A DNA stretch of 64,000 bases from Planctomycetota bacterium (GTDB lineage: Bacteria; Planctomycetota; JAJSAM01; JAJVHW01), in contig JAJFFG010000127.1 in the NCBI GenBank assembly GCA_021776825.1, positions 42,060 to 106,059 on the forward strand. Reading direction: 5' to 3'. Shown in pieces: positions 52,050 through 59,604 of the stretch. The notes beneath the pieces were generated by a model, which was not told the DNA's origin, did no database searches, and saw only the letters and a list, made by a program, of their open reading frames with translations. Position 1 is the stretch's first letter. Each line of letters starts with the position of its first letter. A program made the position numbers and the translations under genes.

Positions 52050-52107
52050 CTACCCGTTGGTAGCGTTCCTCCCCAACCCGACGGGTTACGACTGCGGGTC
52101 GGGGAGG
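52050..52107 (-). promoter_or_regulatory. Hairpin plus CTAC...TAGC site between VWA and coiled-coil membrane genes
   Basis: In the 83-bp gap, CCTCCCC-a-ACCCG (52068-52080) pairs with CGGGT-c-GGGGAGG (52095-52107). Next, toward the downstream gene, comes the inverted repeat GCTACC-cgtt-GGTAGC (52049-52064). A terminator followed by an operator or promoter would fit. The gap at 53778-53872 has the same order. Confidence 0.5.
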
Positions 52108-52124
52108 AAGTGGGGGGCTCGGGT

Positions 52125-52802
52125 TCAGCCGCCGCCGAGCAGACCGCGCACGCCCGCTTCGAGCTGCTTGAACTCGCGTACGAGCTCGGCTGCGTCGTTC
52201 GCGTGCTTGTAGACGCCGCCCGTGCGCTCCGCGATCATCCGCAGCTTCACCTCGTCGGCATCGCCGAAGCCGACCGTGTCTACGATCACCGACGCCTCCG
52301 CTAGGTAGATCAGCTCGACGTCGAGCGCCGAGCCGCCACGGTGGGCGCCGTCGTAGCCGTCACTCAGGAGGATGATCCGGCGAACCGTCTTCGTGGGGCC
52401 CGACTCGATGAGCCGGCGCCCAGCCTCGAGGCCAGTCACGAAGCACGTGCCGTGCTTTGGTCCCATCGCCGAAAGGTAGTGACGGATCTCGTCCGACGCC
52501 GTCCCCACAGGAAGCTCGCCGAGAACGGTGTGATCGAAAACGACCACGCCGATCGAGCTTGCCCGCGAAAGCGAGACGAGGTCTGCGGTGGCCTTGCATG
52601 CCGCCGACCACTTCGGCCTGCCGTAGGGGTCCCTCGGATCAGACGTCCCGGTCATCGAGGCGCTCGCGTCGAGTGCGATGACGAGCGCCTCTTGCTTCCC
52701 GGCGATCTTCACCGTCCCGTCGTCGATGCGCTTCTGGATGCCCTTCTGCCGGCGCAGGCGATCGAGCGCGCTGCCACCCTTCTTGTCCCTCTTGATCAGC
52801 AT
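52125..52802 (-). CDS. von Willebrand factor A-domain protein
   Basis: A 225-aa cytosolic protein: a basic N-terminus (IKRDKKGGSALDRLRRQKG), then a VWA domain from about residue 38. The metal-ion-dependent adhesion site is intact: DASAS (45-49), Thr119 in GTCFVTG and Asp148 in LLSDGYD. VWA domains bind partner proteins, often next to AAA ATPases or in virion or toxin systems. It overlaps the preceding small gene. No signal peptide. Its role in the element is unknown. Confidence 0.88.
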   Translation of the reverse strand: MLIKRDKKGGSALDRLRRQKGIQKRIDDGTVKIAGKQEALVIALDASASMTGTSDPRDPYGRPKWSAACKATADLVSLSRASSIGVVVFDHTVLGELPVGTASDEIRHYLSAMGPKHGTCFVTGLEAGRRLIESGPTKTVRRIILLSDGYDGAHRGGSALDVELIYLAEASVIVDTVGFGDADEVKLRMIAERTGGVYKHANDAAELVREFKQLEAGVRGLLGGG

Positions 52803-52993
52803 GCCGGCCTCGCCGTGAGCCAGCGGACCATCGCGAGCGCGGCGCCGGCGAGGTAGGCCTCCTTGGCTTTCTCGGGGAAGCGGGCGACCCGGATGATCCC
52901 CACCCTCGTCGCTGCCATTTTCCTCCAGTGGTGTTCGTTGTCGAACTTGGGGTCGTTCCAGGTCAACTCGGTCATCACGTCTATCTTGAGCAT
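52796..52993 (-). CDS. Small conserved-looking protein of 65 aa
   Basis: Starts at ATG 52993 (MLKIDVMTELTWNDP), overlapping the stop of the J-domain gene by ATGA, and ends within the VWA gene's start. It has a Trp/His-rich patch (NDPKFDNEHHWRK) and a hydrophobic C-terminal helix (AYLAGAALAMVRWL). Too short to assign. The frame is supported by coupling on both sides. Confidence 0.65.
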   Translation of the reverse strand: MLKIDVMTELTWNDPKFDNEHHWRKMAATRVGIIRVARFPEKAKEAYLAGAALAMVRWLTARPAC

Positions 52994-53415
52994 CACATCC
53001 CCCGATCTGCGCGAATCGCCGACCATGCCTGGTTGGCTCGCGTCATGGACTGTGCCTGGCCGCCCTTGTCGGGGTGAATTGCGGAGGCGATGAGCCGGTA
53101 GCACTTTTTGAGCACGTCATCCGGCGCGAGCCGGAGGAGAGCCGCGTAGGGATCGCTGTCTTCGGCGGCGACGACGACGATCTCCTTGTCCTCGAGCACC
53201 GTCGGTTCACCGAAGAACTTGGTGACGATCCTGATGAGAACCGCGTCCTGGGACGGGTCCACCTTCCAGAGCTTGTCGACGGGATCCCACTTTCGATGAA
53301 CGGGTGAGATGCTCGTCTTGAGGGCTTTGACGAAGTCGGCGTCGTATGGCGTTCTCACCATTACCCACCCCTCCTTCAGCCAGAGTGTTGCACCTTGCGG
53401 ATTCTTCGCGGCCAT
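52993..53415 (-). CDS. HARP-like domain fused to a DnaJ (J) domain
   Basis: ATG 53415 has a strong ribosome site (AGAAGGA). The 140-aa protein has an N-terminal segment (residues 15-55, WVMVRTPYDADFVKALK ... HRKWDPVDKLWKVD) that resembles the HARP repeat of SMARCAL1-type helicases. Its C-terminal J-domain helices carry HPDKGG (from 114). The J-domain should stimulate an Hsp70; the HARP-like part may bind DNA. Such small fusions occur in phages and actinobacteria. It overlaps the end of the SprT-like gene by 40 bases. Confidence 0.83.
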   Translation of the reverse strand: MAAKNPQGATLWLKEGWVMVRTPYDADFVKALKTSISPVHRKWDPVDKLWKVDPSQDAVLIRIVTKFFGEPTVLEDKEIVVVAAEDSDPYAALLRLAPDDVLKKCYRLIASAIHPDKGGQAQSMTRANQAWSAIRADRGM

Positions 53416-53777
53416 GATCCTTCTTTCGGTTTGATGTCGACACTCATGTGAGTTGCCGGACTGGAGAAGCCGAGGTGACGCATGAGCGCCATCCACTCTT
53501 CTCCGTGGTGGTCAATCTCGGTCCCGTGCGCGATCCACGCTGCGATGTGACACGACTCGTGTGCCACGACCTCGACGCGCTGCAGGGGAAGGAGCTGTGT
53601 GTAGATGCGGTGAGAAAGCTCGATCGCGATGCGGTCTTCTGAAAAGTGAGCCATCGCGACTGTCTTGCGAAAGCGCCTGTTCCAAAGCACTTCGACGCGG
53701 TCGACTGAAACGTCGAACACGTCGAAGTATTCATTGGCCCAAACATCTGCGTTCCGCAGCAAGTCGTCATAGGTCAA
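53376..53777 (-). CDS. SprT-like zinc metalloprotease-domain protein
   Basis: TTG 53777 with AAGGGGGT upstream is preferred; a longer ATG start at 53837 runs across the CTAC...TAGC site. The 133-aa protein carries HEACH-like HESCH (73-77: His73, Glu74, His77) and a third His in HGEEW (91), the SprT/Spartan zinc site. Spartan-like proteins cut DNA-crosslinked proteins; phage versions are of unknown target. No zinc-ribbon tail is visible, so this is a minimal domain. Confidence 0.83.
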   Translation of the reverse strand: MTYDDLLRNADVWANEYFDVFDVSVDRVEVLWNRRFRKTVAMAHFSEDRIAIELSHRIYTQLLPLQRVEVVAHESCHIAAWIAHGTEIDHHGEEWMALMRHLGFSSPATHMSVDIKPKEGSWPRRIRKVQHSG

Positions 53778-53803
53778 TCGACACCCCCTTGGGTCGCGAC
53801 CCC

Positions 53804-53869
53804 CTACGACGTAGCCCGTCGATCCCGAGCCCCCCACTACTCCCCCGACCCGCAGTCGGAGATCGGGTC
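53804..53869 (-). promoter_or_regulatory. Hairpin plus CTAC...TAGC site between wall-hydrolase and SprT-like genes
   Basis: In this 95-bp gap GACCCG (53847-53852) pairs with CGGGTC (53864-53869), and toward the SprT-like gene lies CTAC-GACG-TAGCCCG (53804-53820), a copy of the motif repeated at the element's end. Same order as at 52050-52107. Confidence 0.5.
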
Positions 53870-53872
53870 AGG

Positions 53873-54508
53873 TCAACGGGGGCGTGAGAGCCGTCGCGAG
53901 AGCCATCGACCGCCGAACCAGGCGAGGGTGGCGCCGCCGGCGACGAGCAGAATGCCCCCTGCAGCGCCGCCCATGGTGGTCGAGGGCAGGTTCGCGCGCG
54001 ACCCCAGGAAGAGGTTGCCCATGCGCGACCGGCCAACGAGGCCGAGGCTGTCGATGCGACTCTGCGACAGCACCGAGCTGTGCGCGAACTCGTAGGCGCC
54101 GGGGACCGGGTTCGCGAGCGAGCCCGACATCCATCTCTTGACGACGGCGCGCTTGGCCGGGTCGACGCTGGCGTAGGGCATCGTGGCGAGAACCTCGCGC
54201 CGGCGCAGGCGCGTCTCGTCGCATGCCGACGTGCCCGAGCGCGATCCGCCGGGGCGGCAGAAGTCGCCGGTGCGGAGCCAGCGCGGGTTGATCGGCTGGG
54301 AGTACGCCTTGATCAGCTCGGTGAAGGAGCGGAAGCGATCGGGGCGCCCGTACTTGGCGCGCTGACCCGCCGGCGTGAAGAGCTGCGTCATGGTCCAGAG
54401 CACTGCGGCCGAGTCGCCGACGGGTCCCTCACCCTGGATCATGCGCGCCGCCCACAGCTTGTCCTTCGGCGTGAGCGTGTAGCTCCAGTCCCCTTGCTTG
54501 ATGCTCAT
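53873..54508 (-). CDS. SleB-like cell-wall hydrolase with C-terminal membrane anchor
   Basis: A 211-aa protein. Residues about 15-145 resemble the hydrolase_2/SleB fold: LWAARMIQGEGPVGDSAAVLWTM, with Glu27 in the place of the catalytic acid. A basic region and one C-terminal TM (about 180-201, GGAAGGILLVAGGATLAWFGG) follow, ending in RRLSRPR. A peptidoglycan hydrolase fixed in a membrane is typical of virions with an internal membrane or of host-entry and lysis proteins. The assignment is by motif and is not certain. Coupled by ATGA to the transglutaminase-like gene. Confidence 0.72.
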   Translation of the reverse strand: MSIKQGDWSYTLTPKDKLWAARMIQGEGPVGDSAAVLWTMTQLFTPAGQRAKYGRPDRFRSFTELIKAYSQPINPRWLRTGDFCRPGGSRSGTSACDETRLRRREVLATMPYASVDPAKRAVVKRWMSGSLANPVPGAYEFAHSSVLSQSRIDSLGLVGRSRMGNLFLGSRANLPSTTMGGAAGGILLVAGGATLAWFGGRWLSRRLSRPR

Positions 54509-55032
54509 CGGCGCCTCCTTCGTGGTCGGTATCCGCGCCTTCGATACCTTCGATACAGTTCGCTCACGAACCGCTGGTGCTCTGCATCGAAGGGCATGCG
54601 GCTCTTGTAGTGATCGGCGGGGAATGCCCTGGGTCCACCGATCCTGATCACATCGATGGCGGCAAAGGGGTTGCGCACCAGAAGCTGCATGACGGAGTCG
54701 AACTTCGCATCGTAGGCATCAGCTGCAGCGGTATACGCCGCGTCGTCGGAGTACTCGTCCGGACTCGGCTCGCGCAGGCGGCATCGGAACTGGATTGCCG
54801 ACAGGTCGATCCGCCAGGTGGCGTCCGACGTCTGCACGAGGTTGAAGAAGTGCCCCGGCTCTGACGACGTCATGGCGGTGAATCCAGCGACCTTCGCCAG
54901 ATACTCGAAGGTCGTGCTGACCGTTCCACACGAACGAAGTGACTGTGCCTGGACAAGGTTCGTGTGAACGAGAAAGGGAACCACGCGCACCAAAAGTGCT
55001 CGTAGCTCCCTCGAGGTCTTCGCCGAAGTCAT
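54505..55032 (-). CDS. Transglutaminase-like (papain-fold) protein
   Basis: ATG 55032 overlaps the upstream stop. The 175-aa protein has a plausible Cys-His-Asp triad in the right order and spacing: Cys35 (SLRSCGTVSTTFEYLA), His61 (PGHFFNLV) and Asp76 (TWRIDLSAIQF). The context after each matches microbial transglutaminase-like folds (helix starting at Cys, strand after His). The C-terminus is very Arg-rich. It may cross-link or cleave peptides, or process virion proteins. Assignment is by motif only. Confidence 0.65.
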   Translation of the reverse strand: MTSAKTSRELRALLVRVVPFLVHTNLVQAQSLRSCGTVSTTFEYLAKVAGFTAMTSSEPGHFFNLVQTSDATWRIDLSAIQFRCRLREPSPDEYSDDAAYTAAADAYDAKFDSVMQLLVRNPFAAIDVIRIGGPRAFPADHYKSRMPFDAEHQRFVSELYRRYRRRGYRPRRRRR

Positions 55033-55319
55033 CGGCGTCGTCGTCGGATCTCGTGATCGAGGCGGATGCCTTCCTCGTCGAGCTCCTCGCGGCGACGCTT
55101 GATCCTGTCGCGGCGGGCGTCCTGCGCCTGGTCGTAGGCGTCCTGCTGCGCGGCCGTCCACTCGAAGTACTCGTCGGGCTCTCTTGCGTAGATGACACTC
55201 CGCAGCTCTTCGCGAAGCCGGTCATCCTCCTTGTTGATCCAGTCGAGCCGCTTCTGCATGTCCGACTTGGACATCGCAGAGAGGCCGAGGAGTACGAGCC
55301 CTGCAATTCCCCTGAGCAT
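55029..55319 (-). CDS. Small N-anchored coiled-coil protein
   Basis: ATG 55319 overlaps the stop of the upstream gene (ATGA). The 96-aa product has a short N-terminal hydrophobic segment (MLRGIAGLVLLGLSAM) and then charged helix (RLDWINKEDDRLREELRSV) ending RRRRR. It could be exported or membrane-tethered. No family recognised. Confidence 0.72.
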   Translation of the reverse strand: MLRGIAGLVLLGLSAMSKSDMQKRLDWINKEDDRLREELRSVIYAREPDEYFEWTAAQQDAYDQAQDARRDRIKRRREELDEEGIRLDHEIRRRRR

Positions 55320-55681
55320 CAGTCGCTCCAATCCTTCCTGACGCATCTCCGCATGATGGCGAGCTCTGCCCTCTTGAGGGCCCGGTAGACCTTCTTGGTC
55401 TCCTTCCCGTGCCACATGTGCAGGTACAGAGGGGTCTCACCCGATCCCTCGGATTGCCGGGCCGACTCCTCGTGCGCCTCGGCCTTGGCGAATTCCATCC
55501 CAGCGTCGCGGAGCTCCTTCAGCGCCAAATGGCACTGGCGGTCTCGCGAGAGCTTCAGCGCCTTCGCGATTCGGCCAGAGGTGTAGGTTCGATGGAGCGG
55601 GGCCCATATCTCGCGGTGAGACTTTCCGTCCGACGCGAGCGCACCGCCGAGAAGCACGGCCCCGATGAATCCCGTGAGCAT
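55319..55681 (-). CDS. Small N-anchored helical protein
   Basis: A 120-aa protein beginning MLTGFIGAVLLGGALAS, a signal- or anchor-like segment, followed by a His/Cys-containing helical domain (SRDRQCHLALKELRDAGMEF, LHMWHGKETKKVYRALKRAE). It resembles its downstream neighbour in layout. ATGA-type overlap with the upstream paralogue gene. Function unknown. Confidence 0.73.
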   Translation of the reverse strand: MLTGFIGAVLLGGALASDGKSHREIWAPLHRTYTSGRIAKALKLSRDRQCHLALKELRDAGMEFAKAEAHEESARQSEGSGETPLYLHMWHGKETKKVYRALKRAELAIMRRCVRKDWSD

Positions 55682-56211
55682 CAGTCGATGTTGATGCTGT
55701 GGATGAACTCGAAATCGATCTTCAGCAGGTTCACGTTCGACAGCGAACAGTTGCGAACCAGGACGACGAGATCTCCGGCCACGATCGCGATCGACGAGAC
55801 CTGAGCCATGCCCACGTTCGTCAGCAAGCCGGCGTCCGGCTCGTAGAGCATCACGTGAGCGCGGACGCGATCTCGGTCGCTCGCCAGCCAGTTGCCTCGA
55901 CCCTTGCCGAAGTTGGCCGGAATGCCGTGCTCGTTGGCGCCGGGCGCTGCCGTCGTGAGTGCCCCGACGTCGGCGTTCGCCGCGAGCGAAGCGCCAGCCA
56001 CCATGACCGCCAGGAGCGGGCCCTGATCTTCCGCGATGGTCCAGCGCAGGTTGTTGACCTGCGGGCGCCGGATCGGCGTCACCGTTCCCAGCGCTGTCTT
56101 GAGAAGGGTGATCCCGTCCGTGTCGTAGGTCAGCGTCGCTCCGTCGGGTGTCGTGAGCACGCCGATCGGTGTCATGGCGGCTGCCGCGCCCATTGTTCCT
56201 GCAAATCCCAT
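55681..56211 (-). CDS. Candidate capsid protein, tandem paralogue B
   Basis: A 176-aa beta-rich protein with no charged tail, TM or signal. Its C-terminal ~90 residues align with the next gene upstream: GALTTAAPGANEHGIPANFG-GRGNW here against GSLTTAVPGATEHGLPANFG-GRGNW there, followed by alternating beta strands (VRAHVMLYEP, GDLVVLVRNCSL, LKIDFEFIHSI). Size, all-beta pattern and tandem duplication recall the small and large single-jelly-roll capsid proteins of P23-77-like membrane phages. That is a hypothesis; no direct similarity is claimed. Confidence 0.7.
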   Translation of the reverse strand: MGFAGTMGAAAAMTPIGVLTTPDGATLTYDTDGITLLKTALGTVTPIRRPQVNNLRWTIAEDQGPLLAVMVAGASLAANADVGALTTAAPGANEHGIPANFGKGRGNWLASDRDRVRAHVMLYEPDAGLLTNVGMAQVSSIAIVAGDLVVLVRNCSLSNVNLLKIDFEFIHSINID

Positions 56212-56262
56212 GAGAACCTCCTGGGACGAGCCTACTACGCGAGCGCGCTACCGACGAACGCC

Positions 56263-56790
56263 TCAGCTGATTCCGATGCTGTGGCGGTACTCGAGCTCGA
56301 TGATCATCTCGAGCGGCTGCGCGAGAGAGATGTTCCTGAACTCGATGAGGAGATCACCGACACCGGTAATTCCTGCTCCCTGAACGACCGTCTGCCCGAT
56401 ATCTGTGTCTGCGGCAGCATTGCTCCTGAAGAAAGCAATCCTCGCACGCAATCGCAGGAGGTTGTTGAAGTTCCAATTGCCTCGGCCGGGGCCGAAGTTC
56501 GCGGGAAGACCGTGCTCTGTGGCACCCGGCACGGCAGTCGTGAGCGATCCATGGTCGAGATCGGCTGGGGTTCCGGCCGCGATGAATGGCTCCAGCAGTG
56601 GGGTTGGAGCGCTGAAGGCGAAGATCGTGAGGTTGTTGATCGTTGGCGCTGGGATCACCTGCGTGTTTCCGAAGAGGGTCAGATCGACGCTTGCGCCATC
56701 TGGATTGGAGCTCAGGTCTCCAACCAGAGCCACCATCAGGTTGATCGGAATCGGGTTCCCGCCAGCTCCAAATGTTCCTCCAAAGGTCAT
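56263..56790 (-). CDS. Candidate capsid protein, tandem paralogue A
   Basis: A 175-aa beta-rich protein, paralogue of the next gene, sharing PGATEHGLPANFGPGRGNW and a C-terminal strand pattern (LRLRARIAFFRS, GDLLIEFRNISLAQ, MIIELEYRHSIGIS). The N-terminal halves are less alike but both begin with Gly/Phe-rich MTFGGTFGAGG/MGFAGTMGAAA. The gap of 51 bp between the two contains a CTACTACGCG stretch. The pair is the best candidate for structural subunits of a particle. Confidence 0.7.
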   Translation of the reverse strand: MTFGGTFGAGGNPIPINLMVALVGDLSSNPDGASVDLTLFGNTQVIPAPTINNLTIFAFSAPTPLLEPFIAAGTPADLDHGSLTTAVPGATEHGLPANFGPGRGNWNFNNLLRLRARIAFFRSNAAADTDIGQTVVQGAGITGVGDLLIEFRNISLAQPLEMIIELEYRHSIGIS

Positions 56791-57143
56791 GTTCGCTTCT
56801 CCATTTTCGACTGGATGAATCCGGCGTCAGCGCGAGACGCGCGCATCATCAGCTCGTTGCTCGAGCGCTTGAGGTTCACCGCTTGCTGCGCGATGTCGCG
56901 GTCGTTCATCTTCAGCGCCAGCGTCTTCATTGAGCCGGCGGCCTGGGCGGTGAGCACGGCGCTCCCGTAGAGCTTGCGCGCGGCGTGGCGCTGGCGCTGG
57001 TGCGCGGTGATGCCGTTGCGCCCGGTGGACCTCGAGGGGAGCTGCTCCTGGCCGAGCCCGTCGAGATCACGCGAACGCGTCATGAAGAGCACGAACCCGA
57101 AGAGCAGCGCCGGCGGCGCTACGGCGGTGAGGAGGCTGTTCAT
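56787..57143 (-). CDS. Small N-terminal membrane protein
   Basis: ATG 57143 overlaps the upstream stop (ATGA). The 118-aa product has one N-terminal TM (about residues 5-22, LTAVAPPALLFGFVLFM) and a Gln/Arg-rich soluble remainder with helices (KLYGSAVLTAQAAGSMK). Directly precedes the capsid-like pair. No known family. Confidence 0.72.
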   Translation of the reverse strand: MNSLLTAVAPPALLFGFVLFMTRSRDLDGLGQEQLPSRSTGRNGITAHQRQRHAARKLYGSAVLTAQAAGSMKTLALKMNDRDIAQQAVNLKRSSNELMMRASRADAGFIQSKMEKRT

Positions 57144-57469
57144 CTTGTCCCCTGACACGGGATCCCGCGCGTCTTGATCACGCGCCAGAGCTCGGAGCGC
57201 AGCATCATCATGTCCCACCAAGAACGCATGAAGGCGATGTTCTCTCGGTTGACCAGCGTCTTCGTCCGGGCGTGACGCGCCCGAACGAAAAAGTCCGAAT
57301 GGAAGCCAGGGCTCTCCTCGAGGTCGATCGCGTAGTCGAGCGCGACCATGAGCTTGTTGGTGAGGTTCGGCGTCGAAGGCTCTGTCACCTCGTAGTGGTG
57401 TCGGATGCAGCGGGCCGCGTGCGCCGTCGTGCGGATGCCTCGCCAAAGCGTCGAATCGCTGGGGATCAC
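57140..57469 (-). CDS. Small protein of unknown function after the methyltransferase
   Basis: A GTG (57469) overlapping the methyltransferase stop (GTGA) gives 109 aa. The longer frame through the methyltransferase is a shadow. The product is soluble, with HAARCIRHHYEVTEPS, a Trp/Met-rich helix (FMRSWWDMMMLRSELW) and a basic C-terminus. Coupled on both sides; no family recognised. Confidence 0.7.
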   Translation of the reverse strand: MIPSDSTLWRGIRTTAHAARCIRHHYEVTEPSTPNLTNKLMVALDYAIDLEESPGFHSDFFVRARHARTKTLVNRENIAFMRSWWDMMMLRSELWRVIKTRGIPCQGTR

Positions 57470-58284
57470 GATCTCCTCCTCCTGGTCGAGCACTTCGAGC
57501 GCTTGATCGCGATCATGTTCCCGCGCGCCACCAAGCCGCCTCGGCCGTGCTGGGTCGTCGCGCTGATCTGCTTCACCTGGAAGCCGTTCTCGCGGAACGT
57601 CTTCGCGAGCGCCGGCGTCCAGTTGTAGATCACGATGACCGTGCCCTTGAGCTTCGAGCCGACCTTCGCGACGTGCTCGGGATCCATCGCGCCGCCGAAG
57701 GCGCTCTTCTTCCGGCTCTTGCCGCGCTTCGCCCCGCCGTGCGCGTGGTACTTGTCCGAGTAGTCCATCGGCCAGGGCGGGTCCCAGAAGTGAACCGTCT
57801 TGCACCCGTCGTGGTTGCGCGCGACCTTCGCGAAGTCGCCACGGACGAGCGTGGCCTTGCGCAGTTTCGCGGCGAAGCACTCCGCGTTCTTCAGCTTCGA
57901 CGCCAGAACCGTCTTGCCCTCGCTCGAGCGAGCGCCGTAGCTGCTCCGGTCGCCGTGATACGAGAGCACCGAGAGCGCTACCTTGTAGCAAGCCTTCTTG
58001 TTCTTCTTCGCCCTGAGGAAGAGGCCCTTCGAGACCTTGATGCCGCCGTCGCACTGCGCGAGCGCGCCGTTGCGCACGTCGCGATAGAGTTTGATCACGT
58101 ACTCGTCTGCGTCCGCGACGACGTTCTTCTCGGCGAGGGGCTTGTGAAAGAAGACAGACGCGCCGCCGGCGAAGGGCTCCACGTAGGTGTCATGCGGAGG
58201 CATCATCGCCGTGAGGCGCTTCGCCATGCGAGCCTTGCCGCCAGGCCAACGGATGAGCGGCGGGAGCCTGACGGGGCAGGTCAT
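57466..58284 (-). CDS. D12-class (Dam-like) DNA N6-adenine methyltransferase
   Basis: A 272-aa protein with the class alpha order: RWPGGK (12-17) and VEPFAGGAS (35-43) binding AdoMet, and the catalytic DPPW (168-171). The target-recognition region lies between residues about 60 and 160. Many Dam-like phage enzymes methylate GATC, protecting element DNA from host nucleases or regulating it; the site here is not known. A basic C-terminus (KRSKCSTRRRRS) follows. No cognate restriction gene is present. Confidence 0.9.
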   Translation of the reverse strand: MTCPVRLPPLIRWPGGKARMAKRLTAMMPPHDTYVEPFAGGASVFFHKPLAEKNVVADADEYVIKLYRDVRNGALAQCDGGIKVSKGLFLRAKKNKKACYKVALSVLSYHGDRSSYGARSSEGKTVLASKLKNAECFAAKLRKATLVRGDFAKVARNHDGCKTVHFWDPPWPMDYSDKYHAHGGAKRGKSRKKSAFGGAMDPEHVAKVGSKLKGTVIVIYNWTPALAKTFRENGFQVKQISATTQHGRGGLVARGNMIAIKRSKCSTRRRRS

Positions 58285-58285
58285 G

Positions 58286-58570
58286 TCAGCGCGCCTGCTT
58301 CCGAGCCTGCACCAACCGATTGAGCATCTTCAGCTCACTCCTGGTCAGCGAGGCTCGGACGAAGGGTCGGCCCTTGTGCTGGACGAAGGCCCAGATCGCG
58401 TTCCCGATCGCCGATGTCGGTCCCGGACCATGGCCCTTGAATGGGATCTGCGAGTCGCCGCTCGTGAGGTAGGCCACCCACATCCTCGCCCCGACCTCGC
58501 GAGAGAGCTGGATGTTTTCCAGCCCGAGGCGATCCATCACGACCTCGAGGTCTTTTGCGCTGCTGCTCAT
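58286..58570 (-). CDS. Small soluble protein of 94 aa
   Basis: Begins MSSSAKDLEVVMDRLG, with a compact alpha/beta-like domain (GARMWVAYLTSGDSQIPFKGHGPGPTSAIGNAI) and an Arg/Lys-rich C-terminal helix. The HGPGPTSAIGNAI stretch suggests a ligand-binding loop. It overlaps the methyltransferase start by 1 base and could be an accessory protein. No family recognised. Confidence 0.7.
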   Translation of the reverse strand: MSSSAKDLEVVMDRLGLENIQLSREVGARMWVAYLTSGDSQIPFKGHGPGPTSAIGNAIWAFVQHKGRPFVRASLTRSELKMLNRLVQARKQAR

Positions 58571-58582
58571 CGAAGTTCTCCT

Positions 58583-59044
58583 TCAGCCGTCGCAGCCGCA
58601 GTCGCCCTCGAGCGCGTCGAGCGCGTCGAGCTGCTGCCTGCGAGACCACATCCAAACACCAGCGACCGCCGCGATGCCGAGGCCGATCAGAAGCCACGGC
58701 GTCTTCGACTCGTCCGTGCTGTAGCCGGACGGGAGGCTCCCGGTCGACATCAGGTGATCGAAGGCCGCGATCGTCTCGGCCGCCTCGCGCTCGAGGCGAG
58801 CCGGGGTCTGGTTGTCCGTCACCGCGAGAAGCTCGTCGCGCACACGGTTCAGGACCGTGACCACCGCATTGAAGTCATCGGCGCTGACCGCTGGATTGGT
58901 CTCGAGCTCGACGTGCGCCGCCTGCAAGCGAGCCTCGAGCTGGACGATGAGGAGGCCGGGGCTGGCGCCGAAGCCGGAGAGCCTCTGACGGGCGAGCTTG
59001 GGCATGAAACGGGGCTTGACGGTACGAGCGGACGTGTAGGGCAT
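58583..59044 (-). CDS. Tail-anchored helical membrane protein
   Basis: A 153-aa protein, helical (LIVQLEARLQAAHVELETNP), with one C-terminal TM (about 117-134, PWLLIGLGIAAVAGVWMW) and a terminal GDCGCDG. ATGA overlap with the upstream gene. Its layout (helical body plus C-terminal TM) recurs in several proteins of the element. Confidence 0.75.
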   Translation of the reverse strand: MPYTSARTVKPRFMPKLARQRLSGFGASPGLLIVQLEARLQAAHVELETNPAVSADDFNAVVTVLNRVRDELLAVTDNQTPARLEREAAETIAAFDHLMSTGSLPSGYSTDESKTPWLLIGLGIAAVAGVWMWSRRQQLDALDALEGDCGCDG

Positions 59045-59262
59045 CAGCGACTCCTGCGAGCGAAGAGGTTTCCGAAGAGGGCGCCAGCGGCCATCCCGAC
59101 CACAAACCCCCCAGCGAAGGTGGTGAACTGCGAGCGAGCGAACTCCTGCATGTCACGTGTCGGGATCGCGACGTAACCGCGCTCGACGAAGAGCGGGGTC
59201 GTGGTGACCTCTTCCTCGGTCACGGTCTCCTGACCAAGCGATACGCGGCGCAGCTCGAGCAT
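59044..59262 (-). CDS. Small C-terminal membrane protein
   Basis: A 72-aa protein with an acidic Glu/Thr-rich body and a C-terminal hydrophobic segment (TFAGGFVVGMAAGALFGNLF) capped by RRSR. Ribosome site AGGA at suitable spacing. ATGA overlap with the next gene. Confidence 0.72.
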   Translation of the reverse strand: MLELRRVSLGQETVTEEEVTTTPLFVERGYVAIPTRDMQEFARSQFTTFAGGFVVGMAAGALFGNLFARRSR

Positions 59263-59271
59263 GCGCCAATC

Positions 59272-59604
59272 CTACTCCGAATCGTCGATCTCGTCAGGTA
59301 GGCCGGGAAAGCCCCCACCGTCCGGCGGCGCAGGCGTCACGCGCGTGAGCCAGGTGTAGGCCACCGCAAAGGACGGCATCCAGGCCCACAGCCGGCCGGG
59401 CTCGGCTTGCTCCGGCAGGAACGCGCCGAGCAAGGCCACGATCAACGTCACCCAAAAGCTCATGCAGAGGTCGCAGGCCCAGGGCTTGACGCCGCGTTCG
59501 TTGAGATCGCGGATGTACGGCGCCTGCCGGATAGCCTCCGTCGTGCCTACCGCCGTCGCGCCAGCCACGAGCGCATAGAGCGCGAGCTCGAGCAGCTCTA
59601 CCAT
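59272..59604 (-). CDS. DUF1360-like small membrane protein
   Basis: ATG 59604 (MVELLELALYALVAGATAVG) overlaps the upstream stop (ATGGTAG); the longer frame is a shadow. The 110-aa protein has two or three hydrophobic segments and CDLCMSFWVTLIVALLGAFL, the Cys-x2-Cys-x-x-Trp pattern of DUF1360 proteins. Those occur in phages and in Bacillus, function unknown. The acidic C-terminus is cytosolic by the positive-inside rule. Confidence 0.72.
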   Translation of the reverse strand: MVELLELALYALVAGATAVGTTEAIRQAPYIRDLNERGVKPWACDLCMSFWVTLIVALLGAFLPEQAEPGRLWAWMPSFAVAYTWLTRVTPAPPDGGGFPGLPDEIDDSE

